Source: BM524 sp041554435 (GTDB lineage Bacteria > Bacteroidota > Bacteroidia > Bacteroidales > F082). Taken from it: a stretch of DNA of 64,000 nucleotides. Under the pieces are notes generated by a model. That model was not told the origin of the DNA, did not search any database, and was given only the letters and a program-made list of their open reading frames with translations. Positions 1 to 8,952 of the stretch are shown here, one piece after another (position 1 is the stretch's first letter; every line of letters begins with the position of its first letter). A program made the translations under genes and the position numbers. Location of the stretch: NCBI GenBank assembly GCA_041554435.1, contig JBFFLX010000002.1, positions 1 to 64,000 of the forward strand, written 5' to 3'.

Positions 1-291
1 AGGCAATGACCAATGACTAATGCACTAATGACCAATATCCTATCTACCTCACCAAAATCACCTGCCCCGTTTCCACCCTTGGTGGCGGATTTCAGTCGAC
101 AGTCTTCAGTTGGCAGTCTTCATTTTCCATTCTTCATTAAATTCAAATTATTGAGGATATTTCTTCCGTCGGTGGACGGATCCTCCGGACTATAACGAAA
201 TGACAATTTTCTATTAGGCAGTATAATGACGAATGTCTCCTAACTTCATTTCATTACTGCCTTCATTTCAAGTCGGCAGTCAAGCCGGCAG

Positions 292-395
292 ACAACAATG
301 ACAACAATGACAACGATGACAACGATGACAACAATGACAACAATGACAACGATGACAACAATGACAACAATGACAACGATGACAACAATAACAAC
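292..395. repeat. 9-bp tandem repeat (ACAAYRATG), about 11.5 copies
   Basis: The unit is ACAACAATG or ACAACGATG. The order of A and G variants is A A G G A A G A A G, then a final ACAACAATA and a partial unit. The array lies in a gene-free region and is not in a convincing open frame. Copy number is probably variable through slippage. Confidence 0.9.
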
Positions 396-417
396 TTACC
401 CCTACCTTCATTTCATT

Positions 418-476
418 TACGCTTGCGCCATGTGCCTACGCTGAAGCTTCGGCGCAAGCGTAAGCTTCAGCGTAGG
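418..476. repeat. two interleaved perfect inverted repeats
   Basis: Arm A1 TACGCTTGCGCC (418-429) is the exact reverse complement of 451-462. Arm B1 CCTACGCTGAAGCTT (435-449) is the exact reverse complement of 462-476. The order A1-B1-A2-B2 means the two stems cross, so a transcript could form either stem or a pseudoknot-like fold, but not a simple nested hairpin. The segment is more GC-rich than its surroundings. No gene covers it. Confidence 0.85.
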
Positions 477-544
477 AGCACGGCAGCTAAAAAAGTCTCC
501 TGTTGGCAGTCAGTAGTTTTCATTGTCAATTATCAATTTTCCAA

Positions 545-586
545 TAATAAAAAAAGGCCATCTTGCCTAAGCAAAACAGCCCTTTT
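545..586 (-). terminator. probable terminator of the sigma/anti-sigma operon
   Basis: Read on the minus strand, AAAAGG (586-581) pairs with CCTTTT (557-552), an inner TTGC/GCAA stem lies between them, and a run of T follows. It stands about 70 bases after the stop of the lipoprotein gene that ends at 657. Confidence 0.6.
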
Positions 587-656
587 AATTTTATCCTTAC
601 GAGAAGGACATCAACAATTGTATTTTAAAATTCAAATACTAACCAAAAATTTAATT

Positions 657-1556
657 TTATCTGCTCACGCTTCCTGAAGGGAAACTCAGGTTTTGCATCA
701 TATTGTAAACAGTATGATCCACAGCAGAAGCAGGAATATCATGAACTAATGGTTTTAATGTAAACGGAGCTTCACTATTGTCGGGTGAAGGCTCAATACT
801 AATAACTGCTTTACCGCCTGCAATATCGGTTGGGAAATTCAATCCTGAAGGGGCATTCATTAAAAAGTCTTCTCCCGGGAAAAATCCGTCGCTTCCATTT
901 ACATCTGGTAAAGGTTCACTACCGCTGTAAGGATCAGCCATATCAGTTGCCATCACATTGGTGAATTTTCCTGTTGTTACAGGCTGTCCGTTAATAACTG
1001 TCCAGCCTTCATAAACCCAGCCATCAGGAAGTGCGGGAAGTGTTAAGCCTACTGTTGGTGCACCTGTTGCAAGATCCAGAAACCAAATACCACTGTTTTC
1101 ATCAGTATCGGCACCATTTGTTGGTGTAGCCAAAATATATTTACCTGCTGCATTTGAGAAGTCACCAACAGGCGCAATATCAACGTTTGCTGAATTTCCA
1201 GAAAAATCACCTGCAAGAATTTTTGTTGGAGCAGGATTCGGATCTGTATCATTCATTGGCTCTATTGATAAAACAAATTTTGTTGCATTATCAACATCCA
1301 TGGAGTCGAGTTCAAAACTGGTTTTCGATAACATACCATCTGCATCTACAGTAAAGGTTCCGGTTGAAACAGGTGAGCCGTCAACTATTAGCCATCCTTC
1401 ATAAACGAAGTCAGAGCCCAGGTCTTCAAGACCATTTAAATTTAATGTAATAGATTTCATTGTAGATGGATCCATATCATCATCTTTTTTACAAGACGAA
1501 ATTAGGAACAAACCTACTAATGCGAATAGAATTAATTGTGTCTTTTTCATTTTCAT
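657..1556 (-). CDS. lipoprotein with two RskA-like modules
   Basis: A 299-residue lipoprotein: a Lys-rich start and hydrophobic stretch end in the lipobox ISSC (Cys22), followed by KKDDD. The mature part contains two similar modules. Each begins with YEGW, then a hydrophobic stretch and G-P-V-(S/T)-T-G-x-F, and each has an (L/I)SIEP-type strand further on. This pattern resembles the periplasmic domain of anti-sigma-K factors (RskA), although here there is no membrane anchor or cytoplasmic sigma-binding part. It is the third gene of a minus-strand operon after an ECF sigma factor and an anti-sigma-like membrane protein (71-bp gap), so a role in sensing or in modulating that pathway is likely but inferred. 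It could instead be a surface lipoprotein that uses the same fold for ligand binding. Confidence 0.75.
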   Translation of the reverse strand: MKMKKTQLILFALVGLFLISSCKKDDDMDPSTMKSITLNLNGLEDLGSDFVYEGWLIVDGSPVSTGTFTVDADGMLSKTSFELDSMDVDNATKFVLSIEPMNDTDPNPAPTKILAGDFSGNSANVDIAPVGDFSNAAGKYILATPTNGADTDENSGIWFLDLATGAPTVGLTLPALPDGWVYEGWTVINGQPVTTGKFTNVMATDMADPYSGSEPLPDVNGSDGFFPGEDFLMNAPSGLNFPTDIAGGKAVISIEPSPDNSEAPFTLKPLVHDIPASAVDHTVYNMMQNLSFPSGSVSR

Positions 1557-1627
1557 GATTTTTTAATTATTAAAAATTTACTTTCAATAGTGTTTATGAA
1601 AATGAAGTAAAAAAAGTTGCCTGAGGT

Positions 1628-3136
1628 TTAAAATAAATATAAAATACTCACTTTCAGATTGAATTCGTGCACATTTGTCGACATATTATTTTGAAGGTTA
1701 ACGTCATCAATATTTCCTAAATACCTTAGAGAGGTATTAAATTGCAGGTTCTTTCTCAATCTATAATTGAGACCGGTTCCAATATAATAGTTGAAATAAA
1801 TATCTTTAAAATCGGGGTCGCCGGTTTGCTGTTCACTCACAACTTCCATATCCTGTCCTTCATGTAAAATGCGGGAAGAAAATTCGCTTCCATCGATAAC
1901 GGATTTGTTGAATCTGAAACCTCCTTCTGCTATCCATTTAATTCTGTTTTTCCCCATTAATTTGTATTCAATTCCCAAAGGAATCGACAAATATTGTATG
2001 CGCTGATGTGTTTCCATTACCGACTGCATAACTTCCCCGTCAGGGAGAAAGGCAGATCCCGGAAAATGATAAGTAATACTTGTGCTAACATCTCCAAAAG
2101 GGGTTGGCATGGGAATATCGGAAGTGTTGGATTTGTCACCACTGGGCATAACTTCCTCAGAAGAGGTATTATAATTGAAGTCCACATTTGATTTCGACCA
2201 ACTTTTAATTTCCGACTTACCAATTCCAAAAACCAAAGCAAGTTTATTGGAAAAATTATATTTTAATTCCAAACCGTAATTGCTTGAATACAAATACACT
2301 GGAGAAGTATTTTCGATACCTCTTATCATATCTCCTTTCAGGTAGGTGGAAGTAATTGTTGGTGTAAAAAATGCGCCTATTCCAATTTTGCCTTTATCAT
2401 TAAAAAATATCGGATCCTCAATTTTACCAATTGTTGCAGATAAAACCCTGCTCATTTCTTCATCACTAATTTCCGGAGTATAAAATGAAATCAAACTGTC
2501 GATACTAATATCTGATCCTGCCTTATCTATCTTGTTTATAGTATAAGCCGATAAATTCATCTTATTATCTGAAAAAGTATCTGCTTCTTCATTAAAAATT
2601 GTTCCTTGAGATTTAAATAAATTTTTATTTTGCTCAGTAGTTTCTTTTTTAGAAGGCTCAATAACTTCAGCATAAGCTGATTTATTATCAGTATTAGTTT
2701 TGTTTTGTATTGTATTATTTGTTTTGTTTTTTTCGTTGGTTGATTCCCCGGTATTCTTAATTAAGATTTTATTGCTATTGTTCTCTTCAATATTGTTTGT
2801 TTCATCCAATGGTTTCGCATAATTATCTTTATCAGTGGTTTTTATTTTTTGATCATTTTGATTGCTAGATATTTGGACAGGATTTTCAATTTCCTCAACA
2901 GTTAAACTATCATTTGTATTTCTGTTCCAAAGAAGAAATATAACTAAAAGGGCTGCCAAAATTAATCCTGCAGCAATAAGCATGAGGTTTTTCCATGAAA
3001 CAAAAAAGCCACTTTCCTTTTGTATTTCAGGAAGCACATTTTCCCAAACACCATCTGATGGCACATTCCAGTTATCTTCACCGGAAGTTTCATCTGAAAG
3101 ATGCTTTTTAAAGAAATTTTCCAAGTTATCAGCCAT
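1628..3136 (-). CDS. dual-membrane anti-sigma-like protein with C-terminal outer-membrane barrel
   Basis: Of 502 residues, about 1-48 are a short soluble N-terminus with the pattern PSDGVWENV, typical of cytoplasmic anti-sigma segments in Bacteroidota. Residues 50-70 form one membrane segment. Residues 71 to about 240 are a low-complexity Asn/Lys/Glu/Thr-rich linker. From about 245 onward alternating strands suggest a beta-barrel, and the chain ends in YLF, with the terminal Phe of outer-membrane proteins. This layout matches the dual membrane-spanning anti-sigma (Dma) proteins described in Bacteroides thetaiotaomicron. The start lies 4 bp after the stop of the ECF sigma gene, which supports co-translation and a sigma/anti-sigma pair. 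The likely job is to hold the sigma factor at the inner membrane and release it on an outer-membrane cue. The cue is unknown. Confidence 0.8.
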   Translation of the reverse strand: MADNLENFFKKHLSDETSGEDNWNVPSDGVWENVLPEIQKESGFFVSWKNLMLIAAGLILAALLVIFLLWNRNTNDSLTVEEIENPVQISSNQNDQKIKTTDKDNYAKPLDETNNIEENNSNKILIKNTGESTNEKNKTNNTIQNKTNTDNKSAYAEVIEPSKKETTEQNKNLFKSQGTIFNEEADTFSDNKMNLSAYTINKIDKAGSDISIDSLISFYTPEISDEEMSRVLSATIGKIEDPIFFNDKGKIGIGAFFTPTITSTYLKGDMIRGIENTSPVYLYSSNYGLELKYNFSNKLALVFGIGKSEIKSWSKSNVDFNYNTSSEEVMPSGDKSNTSDIPMPTPFGDVSTSITYHFPGSAFLPDGEVMQSVMETHQRIQYLSIPLGIEYKLMGKNRIKWIAEGGFRFNKSVIDGSEFSSRILHEGQDMEVVSEQQTGDPDFKDIYFNYYIGTGLNYRLRKNLQFNTSLRYLGNIDDVNLQNNMSTNVHEFNLKVSILYLF

Positions 3137-3140
3137 TTTA

Positions 3141-3683
3141 TTAGTGTTTTAAGACTGTTTCCAATTTATTTCGTAACATTTTTTTCGCTTTTAATAATTG
3201 TGTTTTTGAAGTGCTTTCTGAAATTCCGAGAACCTCTGCAATTTCCTTATGTTTATATCCCTCAACAACATACATATTAAAAACCACTCTGTATCCTTCA
3301 GGAAGTTTTTGTATCAGAAGCGTAAGTTCTTTGGCACCCAAACTATCAAACACATCTTCGTGAAATGTAATTTGAGTTTCATAATCATCAATACTTTGAT
3401 TAAAACTTAATTTCTTCCATTTTCTCAGATATTGTAAGGCAGCATTCACCATTATTTTATTCGACCAGGCAGAAAACTCCGCTTTTTTATTATCGAATTG
3501 CTTTAAATTATTGAACACACTTATCAATCCTTCCTGTAGCATATCTTCAGCCTCCATTTTACTGTTGGCATACCTGAGGCATATCATAAACCATTTCACC
3601 CTATACTTTTCGTACAAAGCCCTTTGTGCCTGAGCATTTTTCTTCAAACACTTTTTAATGATTTTTGATTCTTCTGAATTCAA
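3141..3683 (-). CDS. ECF-family RNA polymerase sigma factor
   Basis: A 180-residue sigma-70-type factor of extracytoplasmic-function length. Region 2 spans about residues 23-64 (LYEKYR, then EAEDMLQEG, the helix that contacts the -10 region and core enzyme). Region 4 spans about 127-173 with a helix-turn-helix around YKHKEIAEVLGIS. There is no region 3 or region 1, as expected for ECF factors. It is the first gene of a three-gene operon with the dual-membrane anti-sigma-like protein and an RskA-like lipoprotein. A perfect TAnnTTTG box lies 34 bases upstream of the start. The regulon cannot be deduced from this window. Confidence 0.93.
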   Translation of the reverse strand: MNSEESKIIKKCLKKNAQAQRALYEKYRVKWFMICLRYANSKMEAEDMLQEGLISVFNNLKQFDNKKAEFSAWSNKIMVNAALQYLRKWKKLSFNQSIDDYETQITFHEDVFDSLGAKELTLLIQKLPEGYRVVFNMYVVEGYKHKEIAEVLGISESTSKTQLLKAKKMLRNKLETVLKH

Positions 3684-3716
3684 ATTCCTGTTTAATTATT
3701 TTTAAGAGTATCACTT

Positions 3717-3724
3717 CAAAGATA
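3717..3724 (-). promoter_or_regulatory. -7 box TATCTTTG upstream of the ECF sigma gene
   Basis: On the minus strand the sequence TATCTTTG matches the Bacteroidota -7 consensus TAnnTTTG exactly, 34 bases before the start codon. No clear TTG was found at the usual -33 distance, so strength is uncertain. Confidence 0.5.
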
Positions 3725-3893
3725 CTTCTAAATTAACTCTTTTACTTATATATGCATTGGAACATAAATTGGTTGCCTGGACACTGAAAAAAAAAGCATT
3801 AAATAAATTCCAGTATATTTTTGTATCAAATATTGAAATTGGGAAAATTTTAAATTAATTTTATATGCTCTAATAATCAGATAAGTAAGCACT

Positions 3894-5072
3894 ATGAAAA
3901 CAGCAAAATTTATACCCAACTTGTTGGCAATATTATTTATTATTATTTATACACTTATAGTTTTAGATTCTTGTAAGAAGAAAATCTCGGATAATGAAAT
4001 TATTGACGACAGCACTCTTATATCGATGATGGAAAATACACAGAATACCACCGGTTCACCGGGATGGATGTTGGGAATTCAAACAGAAAATAAATATTAT
4101 AAATATGCCGGAGGTCTTGCAAACAGAGAAGGAAAAATTCCTATGGTGGATAGTTTTCAAATCAGGATAGGCAGTATATCAAAAACTTTTACTGCCACTT
4201 TGGTTTTGATATTATGCGACCAAGGTGTGTTGGAGTTAAATGATAAGCTGGAGAATTATTATCCTGAATTTCCAAAAGCAAACAAAATAACTATTCGTCA
4301 ATTATTAATGCATACTTCGGGCATAGTTAGCTGGGATGAAAACGACAGCATACGAAATCAAATTTACGAGGGGACTTACGATTGGACAATTGACAAACTT
4401 ATCGATTGGGCATCAAAACAAGATTTGTTATTTGAGCCCGGTGAGGGTTTCAATTATTCCAATATAGGATATTTCCTTTTGGGAAAGATAATTGAAGAAG
4501 CCAGTGGTTCATCGGTAGTAGAACTGATAAGTGAAAAGATTTGCGAACCTTTAAAATTGGGAAATACTTTTATGGCTTCATCGGCTCAGTTTCCCGGTGA
4601 AACCATTCATGGATATGATGAATCAAGCGGAACTATAGACGATATAACAGGAACTCCATCTGCCAACGCAATAAATTTTGAATTATCCTGGACTGCAGGA
4701 GGAATGATTTCCAGCCTGGATGATTTGTCGGTTTGGTCGCGTGCGCTCTATAATGGAACACTTATAAGTGATAGTTTACATGTGCAGCAAATGCCTGTAC
4801 TAAATCCTCCCACAGAAAATAATCCATATTATTCAGGTTACGGCATGGGCATAAAACAAAGCGATAAGTGGATAGGCCATAATGGAGCAATTTCAGGTTA
4901 TGTATGTTATATGTTTTACTATCCTGATAAAGATGTAAGTGTTATTACATTCTTCAATAAGTTTAGTGCATTTGATGCAGACGTTAATCTGACGGACATA
5001 ACTGCAGTGGGACAAAATTTTATGGAAGTTGCCAAATATGTTTGCCCCGAAACATTGATTCCTATTCCTTAA
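3894..5072 (+). CDS. serine hydrolase lipoprotein of the class C beta-lactamase / penicillin-binding family
   Basis: A 392-residue exported protein with lipobox LDSC (Cys27). It carries the three motifs of the serine beta-lactamase-like (Beta-lactamase) family: S94-I-S-K97 (nucleophile and general base), Y188-S-N190, and H329-N-G331 in place of the KTG box. The H-x-G third motif and the length are typical of esterase or peptidase members rather than true antibiotic-hydrolysing enzymes. The likely site of action is the periplasmic or outer face of a membrane. It is a single gene with 210 bp before it, divergent from the sigma operon. Its substrate cannot be told from the sequence. Confidence 0.9.
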   Translation: MKTAKFIPNLLAILFIIIYTLIVLDSCKKKISDNEIIDDSTLISMMENTQNTTGSPGWMLGIQTENKYYKYAGGLANREGKIPMVDSFQIRIGSISKTFTATLVLILCDQGVLELNDKLENYYPEFPKANKITIRQLLMHTSGIVSWDENDSIRNQIYEGTYDWTIDKLIDWASKQDLLFEPGEGFNYSNIGYFLLGKIIEEASGSSVVELISEKICEPLKLGNTFMASSAQFPGETIHGYDESSGTIDDITGTPSANAINFELSWTAGGMISSLDDLSVWSRALYNGTLISDSLHVQQMPVLNPPTENNPYYSGYGMGIKQSDKWIGHNGAISGYVCYMFYYPDKDVSVITFFNKFSAFDADVNLTDITAVGQNFMEVAKYVCPETLIPIP

Positions 5073-5337
5073 GTAAACTATATTTAAAAAGCACTTTTTG
5101 CGAAGGAGATAATGTTAATGTACTGTTAATTAATTTTTTAGTGATTAAGATAAATCATTTTTTCCGGAATATGATTTTCTGCTTATTATTATTGATACCC
5201 CTGTCTTTCATGCGCAATAACCACCTATATACATGATATTTAAATTGTTAAACTATTGTTATTTATTAACATAAAATCAAGTATTCATATTATATTCGTG
5301 TTCTATTCAAAATTAATACTAACTAATTTTACTTACA

Positions 5338-6081
5338 ATGAAAAGAATTACAGTTTTATTATTGGTCGCAATGGCCTTTTCAATTACTTCCTTTGCACAG
5401 GAAGAGAGTTATGTTATGTTTGATAACACTCGTTTTACAGTAAAAACTGATAAAATGAAGGAATTTGGTAAAGCTATGACTGCTCACAACCAAAAATATC
5501 ATAACGATGGCCCTTATCATGCCAATTTATGGATGGTAAGTGTTGGAGAACATTCCGGAGATTTTATCTGGTCGATGGGACCATGTACATATACTGAATT
5601 AGATGGCAGCCCGGATAGCAAAGAACATACAGAAGACTGGATATTCAATGTTATGCCAAACATTAAAGAAATGCATGAAAGTAATATGTGGCGTCTTGAT
5701 AGCAAGCGTTCGTATAGTAAGGATGATGCACCTGCAAGTAAATTATCAATAAGCGTTTTCGATATTAAAGATAATCAGGGATATCGTTTTAAAGAGATAA
5801 TAGAAAGAGTTCTTGAAGTGTATAAAGCGAAAGAATATGATAGATCATTCTCAACTTATTGGCCACAATTTAGCACAAATTCTGAAGATGACGTAGCTAT
5901 TGTTTCAGGCTTTAATAAATGGGCAAGGTTTGACGAAGACAGAACATTTAAAAAGGATTTTATGGAAGTTCATGGAGAAGGTTCATGGACAAATTTCATA
6001 AAAGATTTAGATAGCGTTATTAACGGTTCTCAAGATGAAGTTTGGGTACTTATTAAAGAACTCAGCGGAAAAAGCGAATAA
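5338..6081 (+). CDS. secreted protein of unknown function, possible tandem ferredoxin-like fold
   Basis: 247 residues with a Sec signal peptide ending near SFAQ (about residue 21). I do not recognise the family. The mature protein seems to have two halves (about 25-120 and 130-245), each starting with a beta strand, then a helix rich in Lys/Glu and a Trp-containing strand. This is compatible with a tandem dimeric alpha-beta barrel arrangement, but that is inference. It has no lipobox and no sorting domain, so a periplasmic location is likely. A TATATTCG box at 5291-5298 may be its -7 element, and a clear terminator follows at 6103, so it is probably monocistronic. Confidence 0.75.
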   Translation: MKRITVLLLVAMAFSITSFAQEESYVMFDNTRFTVKTDKMKEFGKAMTAHNQKYHNDGPYHANLWMVSVGEHSGDFIWSMGPCTYTELDGSPDSKEHTEDWIFNVMPNIKEMHESNMWRLDSKRSYSKDDAPASKLSISVFDIKDNQGYRFKEIIERVLEVYKAKEYDRSFSTYWPQFSTNSEDDVAIVSGFNKWARFDEDRTFKKDFMEVHGEGSWTNFIKDLDSVINGSQDEVWVLIKELSGKSE

Positions 6082-6102
6082 TTATTTCTTATAATATAAT
6101 TT

Positions 6103-6137
6103 AAAGCCGATTTGCTTAAGGCGAGTCGGCTTTTTTT
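6103..6137 (+). terminator. rho-independent terminator
   Basis: AAAGCCGA (6103-6110) pairs with TCGGCTTT (6126-6133), with T residues continuing to 6137. It ends the transcript of the secreted protein at 5338-6081. Confidence 0.9.
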
Positions 6138-6321
6138 AGTATAAAATTTTATAAATTAACCTCATGATTAGTACAGTTTACTTTGTGTTAAATAATTCAT
6201 AAAATATTATCATCTAACACTTTAATAAAATATATTTATTCAATAAGGTTAATGGTATTAATTTTTTCAGTTAATTTGTTTATTAATAATCAATTTAAAT
6301 AATCAATAAAAAACTTCTATC

Positions 6322-6864
6322 ATGAATTTAAAAAACATTGCCATTGCTTTTTTTGTTGTGGCCACTTTTACTTACACAGGATGTAATAAAATTAAGGAGG
6401 CTTTAGACGTAACATTTAATACTTCTTTCAGTACAAATATGAATTTTGATGTTCCGGCAGCATCGAGAGACATAAACGCAGGTGGAACCTTTAACGAAAC
6501 TGCTACTATTGACATGACTACTGTTACACAGTTTAACGACTATAAGGACAAACTTCAAAGTGCAACAGTAAAGTCTATAACTTTTACGGTTACATCTATT
6601 AGTGAAGAGCCAATAACTCTTACTGATGTAGCAATTTCAATATATTATGGTGATTTGGCCATGCCTGTATATACAATTCCTTCCATGGAGATTACTAACG
6701 GATCTTCTTTCACACTTCCTGAAGCACAATTTGATGTTGTAAATCAGATTATTATGGGTGCTGTGGGAATAACTGTTGGTGTTTCCGGAAATACTAGTGT
6801 TGCTCCTGTTCAGTTTACATATAAAACTGAAATTGATGCTGAAATTGTAGCTAACCCTCTATAA
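6322..6864 (+). CDS. small lipoprotein of unknown function
   Basis: 180 residues with a lipobox YTGC (Cys20) after a short hydrophobic stretch, so probably a membrane-anchored lipoprotein. The mature part is Thr/Ser/Val-rich with alternating short strands (for example KSITFTVTSI) and no cysteines, which suggests a beta-sandwich. No catalytic motif is visible. A strong terminator follows 17 bases after the stop, and the gene appears monocistronic. I do not recognise the family. Confidence 0.75.
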   Translation: MNLKNIAIAFFVVATFTYTGCNKIKEALDVTFNTSFSTNMNFDVPAASRDINAGGTFNETATIDMTTVTQFNDYKDKLQSATVKSITFTVTSISEEPITLTDVAISIYYGDLAMPVYTIPSMEITNGSSFTLPEAQFDVVNQIIMGAVGITVGVSGNTSVAPVQFTYKTEIDAEIVANPL

Positions 6865-6880
6865 TAAATAAGACTTAGAA

Positions 6881-6914
6881 AAAACTGCCTGGCATTGTTA
6901 GGCAGTTTTTTTTG
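6881..6914. terminator. bidirectional terminator
   Basis: AAAACTGCCT (6881-6890) pairs with AGGCAGTTTT (6900-6909). T residues follow on the plus strand and A residues precede it, so it can also stop minus-strand transcripts from the antiporter gene ending at 7009. Confidence 0.92.
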
Positions 6915-7008
6915 TGCTTATTAATGAGAAAATGGCTTGATTGTAACTTTTATTCAGGGCTATATTATAAGTATATTTGTTTGTTATTTTAACTCAACAG
7001 CCTGTATA

Positions 7009-8952
7009 TTAAGTATCGAATTTAAACATTATTTCTTCTATACTCTTTTCTGAACCTACCAGAGTAATAACATCGCCCAAACGAAGTCGGGTATAACCAT
7101 GAGATATGATAATATTACCTTTTCTTTTAACTGAAAGAATAATAATATCGGAAGGTAATCTTAATTCCCTTAGACGCATTCCATGAATATCTTTGTTTAC
7201 AATTTCAACGTCTACTGAATCCTGTCCTTCGTCCATACCTAAAAGAAGAGTAGCAGCATTTGGTGATCTTACAAAATGATCGAGCAAACTTACAATGGCT
7301 GTTGTAGGTTCAATAATAAGGGCCCCCAATTCATGGAATTTATTAAAATTCTCACGTTTATTTAATCGGACAACGACCTCCTTGGTACCAATATTTTCGA
7401 AAATCAATTCTGCAATTTGGTAGTTCTTGGTATCGCTAAGCATCAGCACAACTACTTCCATATCGGCACAATTGAGTTTTTTGAGGCTTTCTAAAGAAAA
7501 GTCTGTCATTTTATGTACTTCGAACTCTTCAATATCATCAATTTTATAATCATCAACAGAAACCAATACTGGCCTCCAATTGTGCCGAGCCAGTTGATTA
7601 GCAAGTGCCAATGACTGGCTTTCTACACCAATTATCAAAACATCCTGTTTGTGAATTTTTGCATTCGCTTTTGCGCGTAAATGACTCTCTTTAACAAAGT
7701 TAAGAGTCCATTTAAATAGCGGAGGACCCACCAGTTGATTAATTACAATAATTGCAATAATTATAGATTCGAAATCATGGCCCCATCCAGGGAATTCTGA
7801 TGCCACAATAGTTGCTAATCCCAGAGCGACACCTGCCTGCGTAATATATGGCATCCAGGCAATATAAGTATACTCTTTAGCATCTTTTGCAGCCACAACG
7901 CCTATCATTCCTCCAAAAAACATGGTAATCAGTCTAATAAAAAATAATACAACTGCTATTCCAAATACACTCATAAGTGTTTGAATTGAAAGAGAAGCTC
8001 CGGTAAGTGTAAAGAATATGATATAAATTGTTGGCGCTACCATTTCAAGTAGTTCCGAAAATTCGATGCGGTGTTTAGAATAATTGGTTACCACAAAACT
8101 TGCGATTATAGCAATAAGAAGTGGTTCAACAATTATTTTATGAGTGAAATACAGATTAGAAGAATAAGAAAGATAATTAGAACCCAGATATATTAAGTAA
8201 CCTGTTAGAATAATAAGACCTGCTTTTAATCTGCTGTTATACAAAACAGAAAATATAAAACTCAAAAACCTTCCAATGATAATCCCCAATCCGAATGAGA
8301 GAATTAATTCAAGAATTAAAATGATAAAAAATATTATGTTGGTACTTTCACCATTTATGAATGCTTTTGCCAGGGCAAAACTTATTGCAAACAGTATAAT
8401 TACAAGCACATCTTTAATAACTGTAACTCCCATTACTGTTTTGGTAAAGGGCCCATTTGCTCTCATTTCATTTATAACAGCAATAGCTGATGATGGTGAG
8501 CGGGCAACGAATATTGTCCCAAACAAAATAGCAACTGCTACCTTTGAGATACTATCCATTTCTTTCATGAAAGGTATGTAGTCTGCTAAAAAATATACTG
8601 CTATTCCGCTTAGCACAAAGGTTACTATCAGTTGCCCGATTGTCATCCATTTTATACTATTAATCCTGCTTCTTAATTCGTTGAGGTAAAGTTCAGAACC
8701 TGCAGAAAATGCAATAATGGAGAGGGCTATATCGAAAAGGAAATCAAATTTATGAATGGCCTCCGGCGTGATAAAGTTGAGCACTGACGATCCGGCAACT
8801 ATACCAGTAACAATAAAACCGGTAATTAACGGTAACTTTATCTTCTGAAATACTAGCGCTATCCTCTCTGCAGCAAGTGCAACGATTAAAAGACCGATAC
8901 TAATTACTATAAGAGTTCCAAAATCAATACCTATTGAGGATAGTATTACCAT
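7009..8952 (-). CDS. CPA2-type monovalent cation:proton antiporter with RCK (TrkA-N/TrkA-C) domains
   Basis: 647 residues. Residues 8 to about 418 hold some twelve hydrophobic segments of the Na+/H+ exchanger fold, with Asp181 in the motif IKDVLV where CPA2 proteins keep a transport aspartate, and FVARSP at 148-153. A cytoplasmic TrkA-N Rossmann domain follows (about 436-550), beginning VLIIGVESQS. Its glycine motif is degenerate compared with GxGxxG, so nucleotide binding may be weakened. The C-terminus (about 575-647) is a TrkA-C domain. The family exchanges K+ or Na+ for protons, gated by ligands on the RCK part. The gene is alone on the minus strand and shares a terminator with the lipoprotein gene at 6322-6864. 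Confidence 0.9.
   Translation of the reverse strand: MVILSSIGIDFGTLIVISIGLLIVALAAERIALVFQKIKLPLITGFIVTGIVAGSSVLNFITPEAIHKFDFLFDIALSIIAFSAGSELYLNELRSRINSIKWMTIGQLIVTFVLSGIAVYFLADYIPFMKEMDSISKVAVAILFGTIFVARSPSSAIAVINEMRANGPFTKTVMGVTVIKDVLVIILFAISFALAKAFINGESTNIIFFIILILELILSFGLGIIIGRFLSFIFSVLYNSRLKAGLIILTGYLIYLGSNYLSYSSNLYFTHKIIVEPLLIAIIASFVVTNYSKHRIEFSELLEMVAPTIYIIFFTLTGASLSIQTLMSVFGIAVVLFFIRLITMFFGGMIGVVAAKDAKEYTYIAWMPYITQAGVALGLATIVASEFPGWGHDFESIIIAIIVINQLVGPPLFKWTLNFVKESHLRAKANAKIHKQDVLIIGVESQSLALANQLARHNWRPVLVSVDDYKIDDIEEFEVHKMTDFSLESLKKLNCADMEVVVLMLSDTKNYQIAELIFENIGTKEVVVRLNKRENFNKFHELGALIIEPTTAIVSLLDHFVRSPNAATLLLGMDEGQDSVDVEIVNKDIHGMRLRELRLPSDIIILSVKRKGNIIISHGYTRLRLGDVITLVGSEKSIEEIMFKFDT

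Larger units (their letters stand above)
1..656. other. gene-free, repeat-rich left end
   Basis: No open frame here looks like a gene: the frames on the plus strand have low-complexity, non-conserved translations. The stretch holds degenerate runs related to GGCAGTC and CAATGAC, a short hairpin CCACC-CTT-GGTGG at 73-85, a 9-bp tandem repeat, an interleaved inverted repeat and a probable terminator for the minus-strand gene that ends at 657. The last three are listed separately. Confidence 0.7.

Noticed and set aside
13..195. 60-residue frame at the left edge
   Set aside because: Low-complexity translation with no recognisable domain, inside repeat-derived DNA.
423..677. 84-residue plus-strand frame
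   Set aside because: It runs through the inverted repeats and the terminator of the opposite gene; basic, repetitive start and no homology pattern.
5042..5236. 64-residue frame overlapping the end of the serine hydrolase
   Set aside because: Begins inside the hydrolase gene and reads AT-rich spacer; no own start signal.
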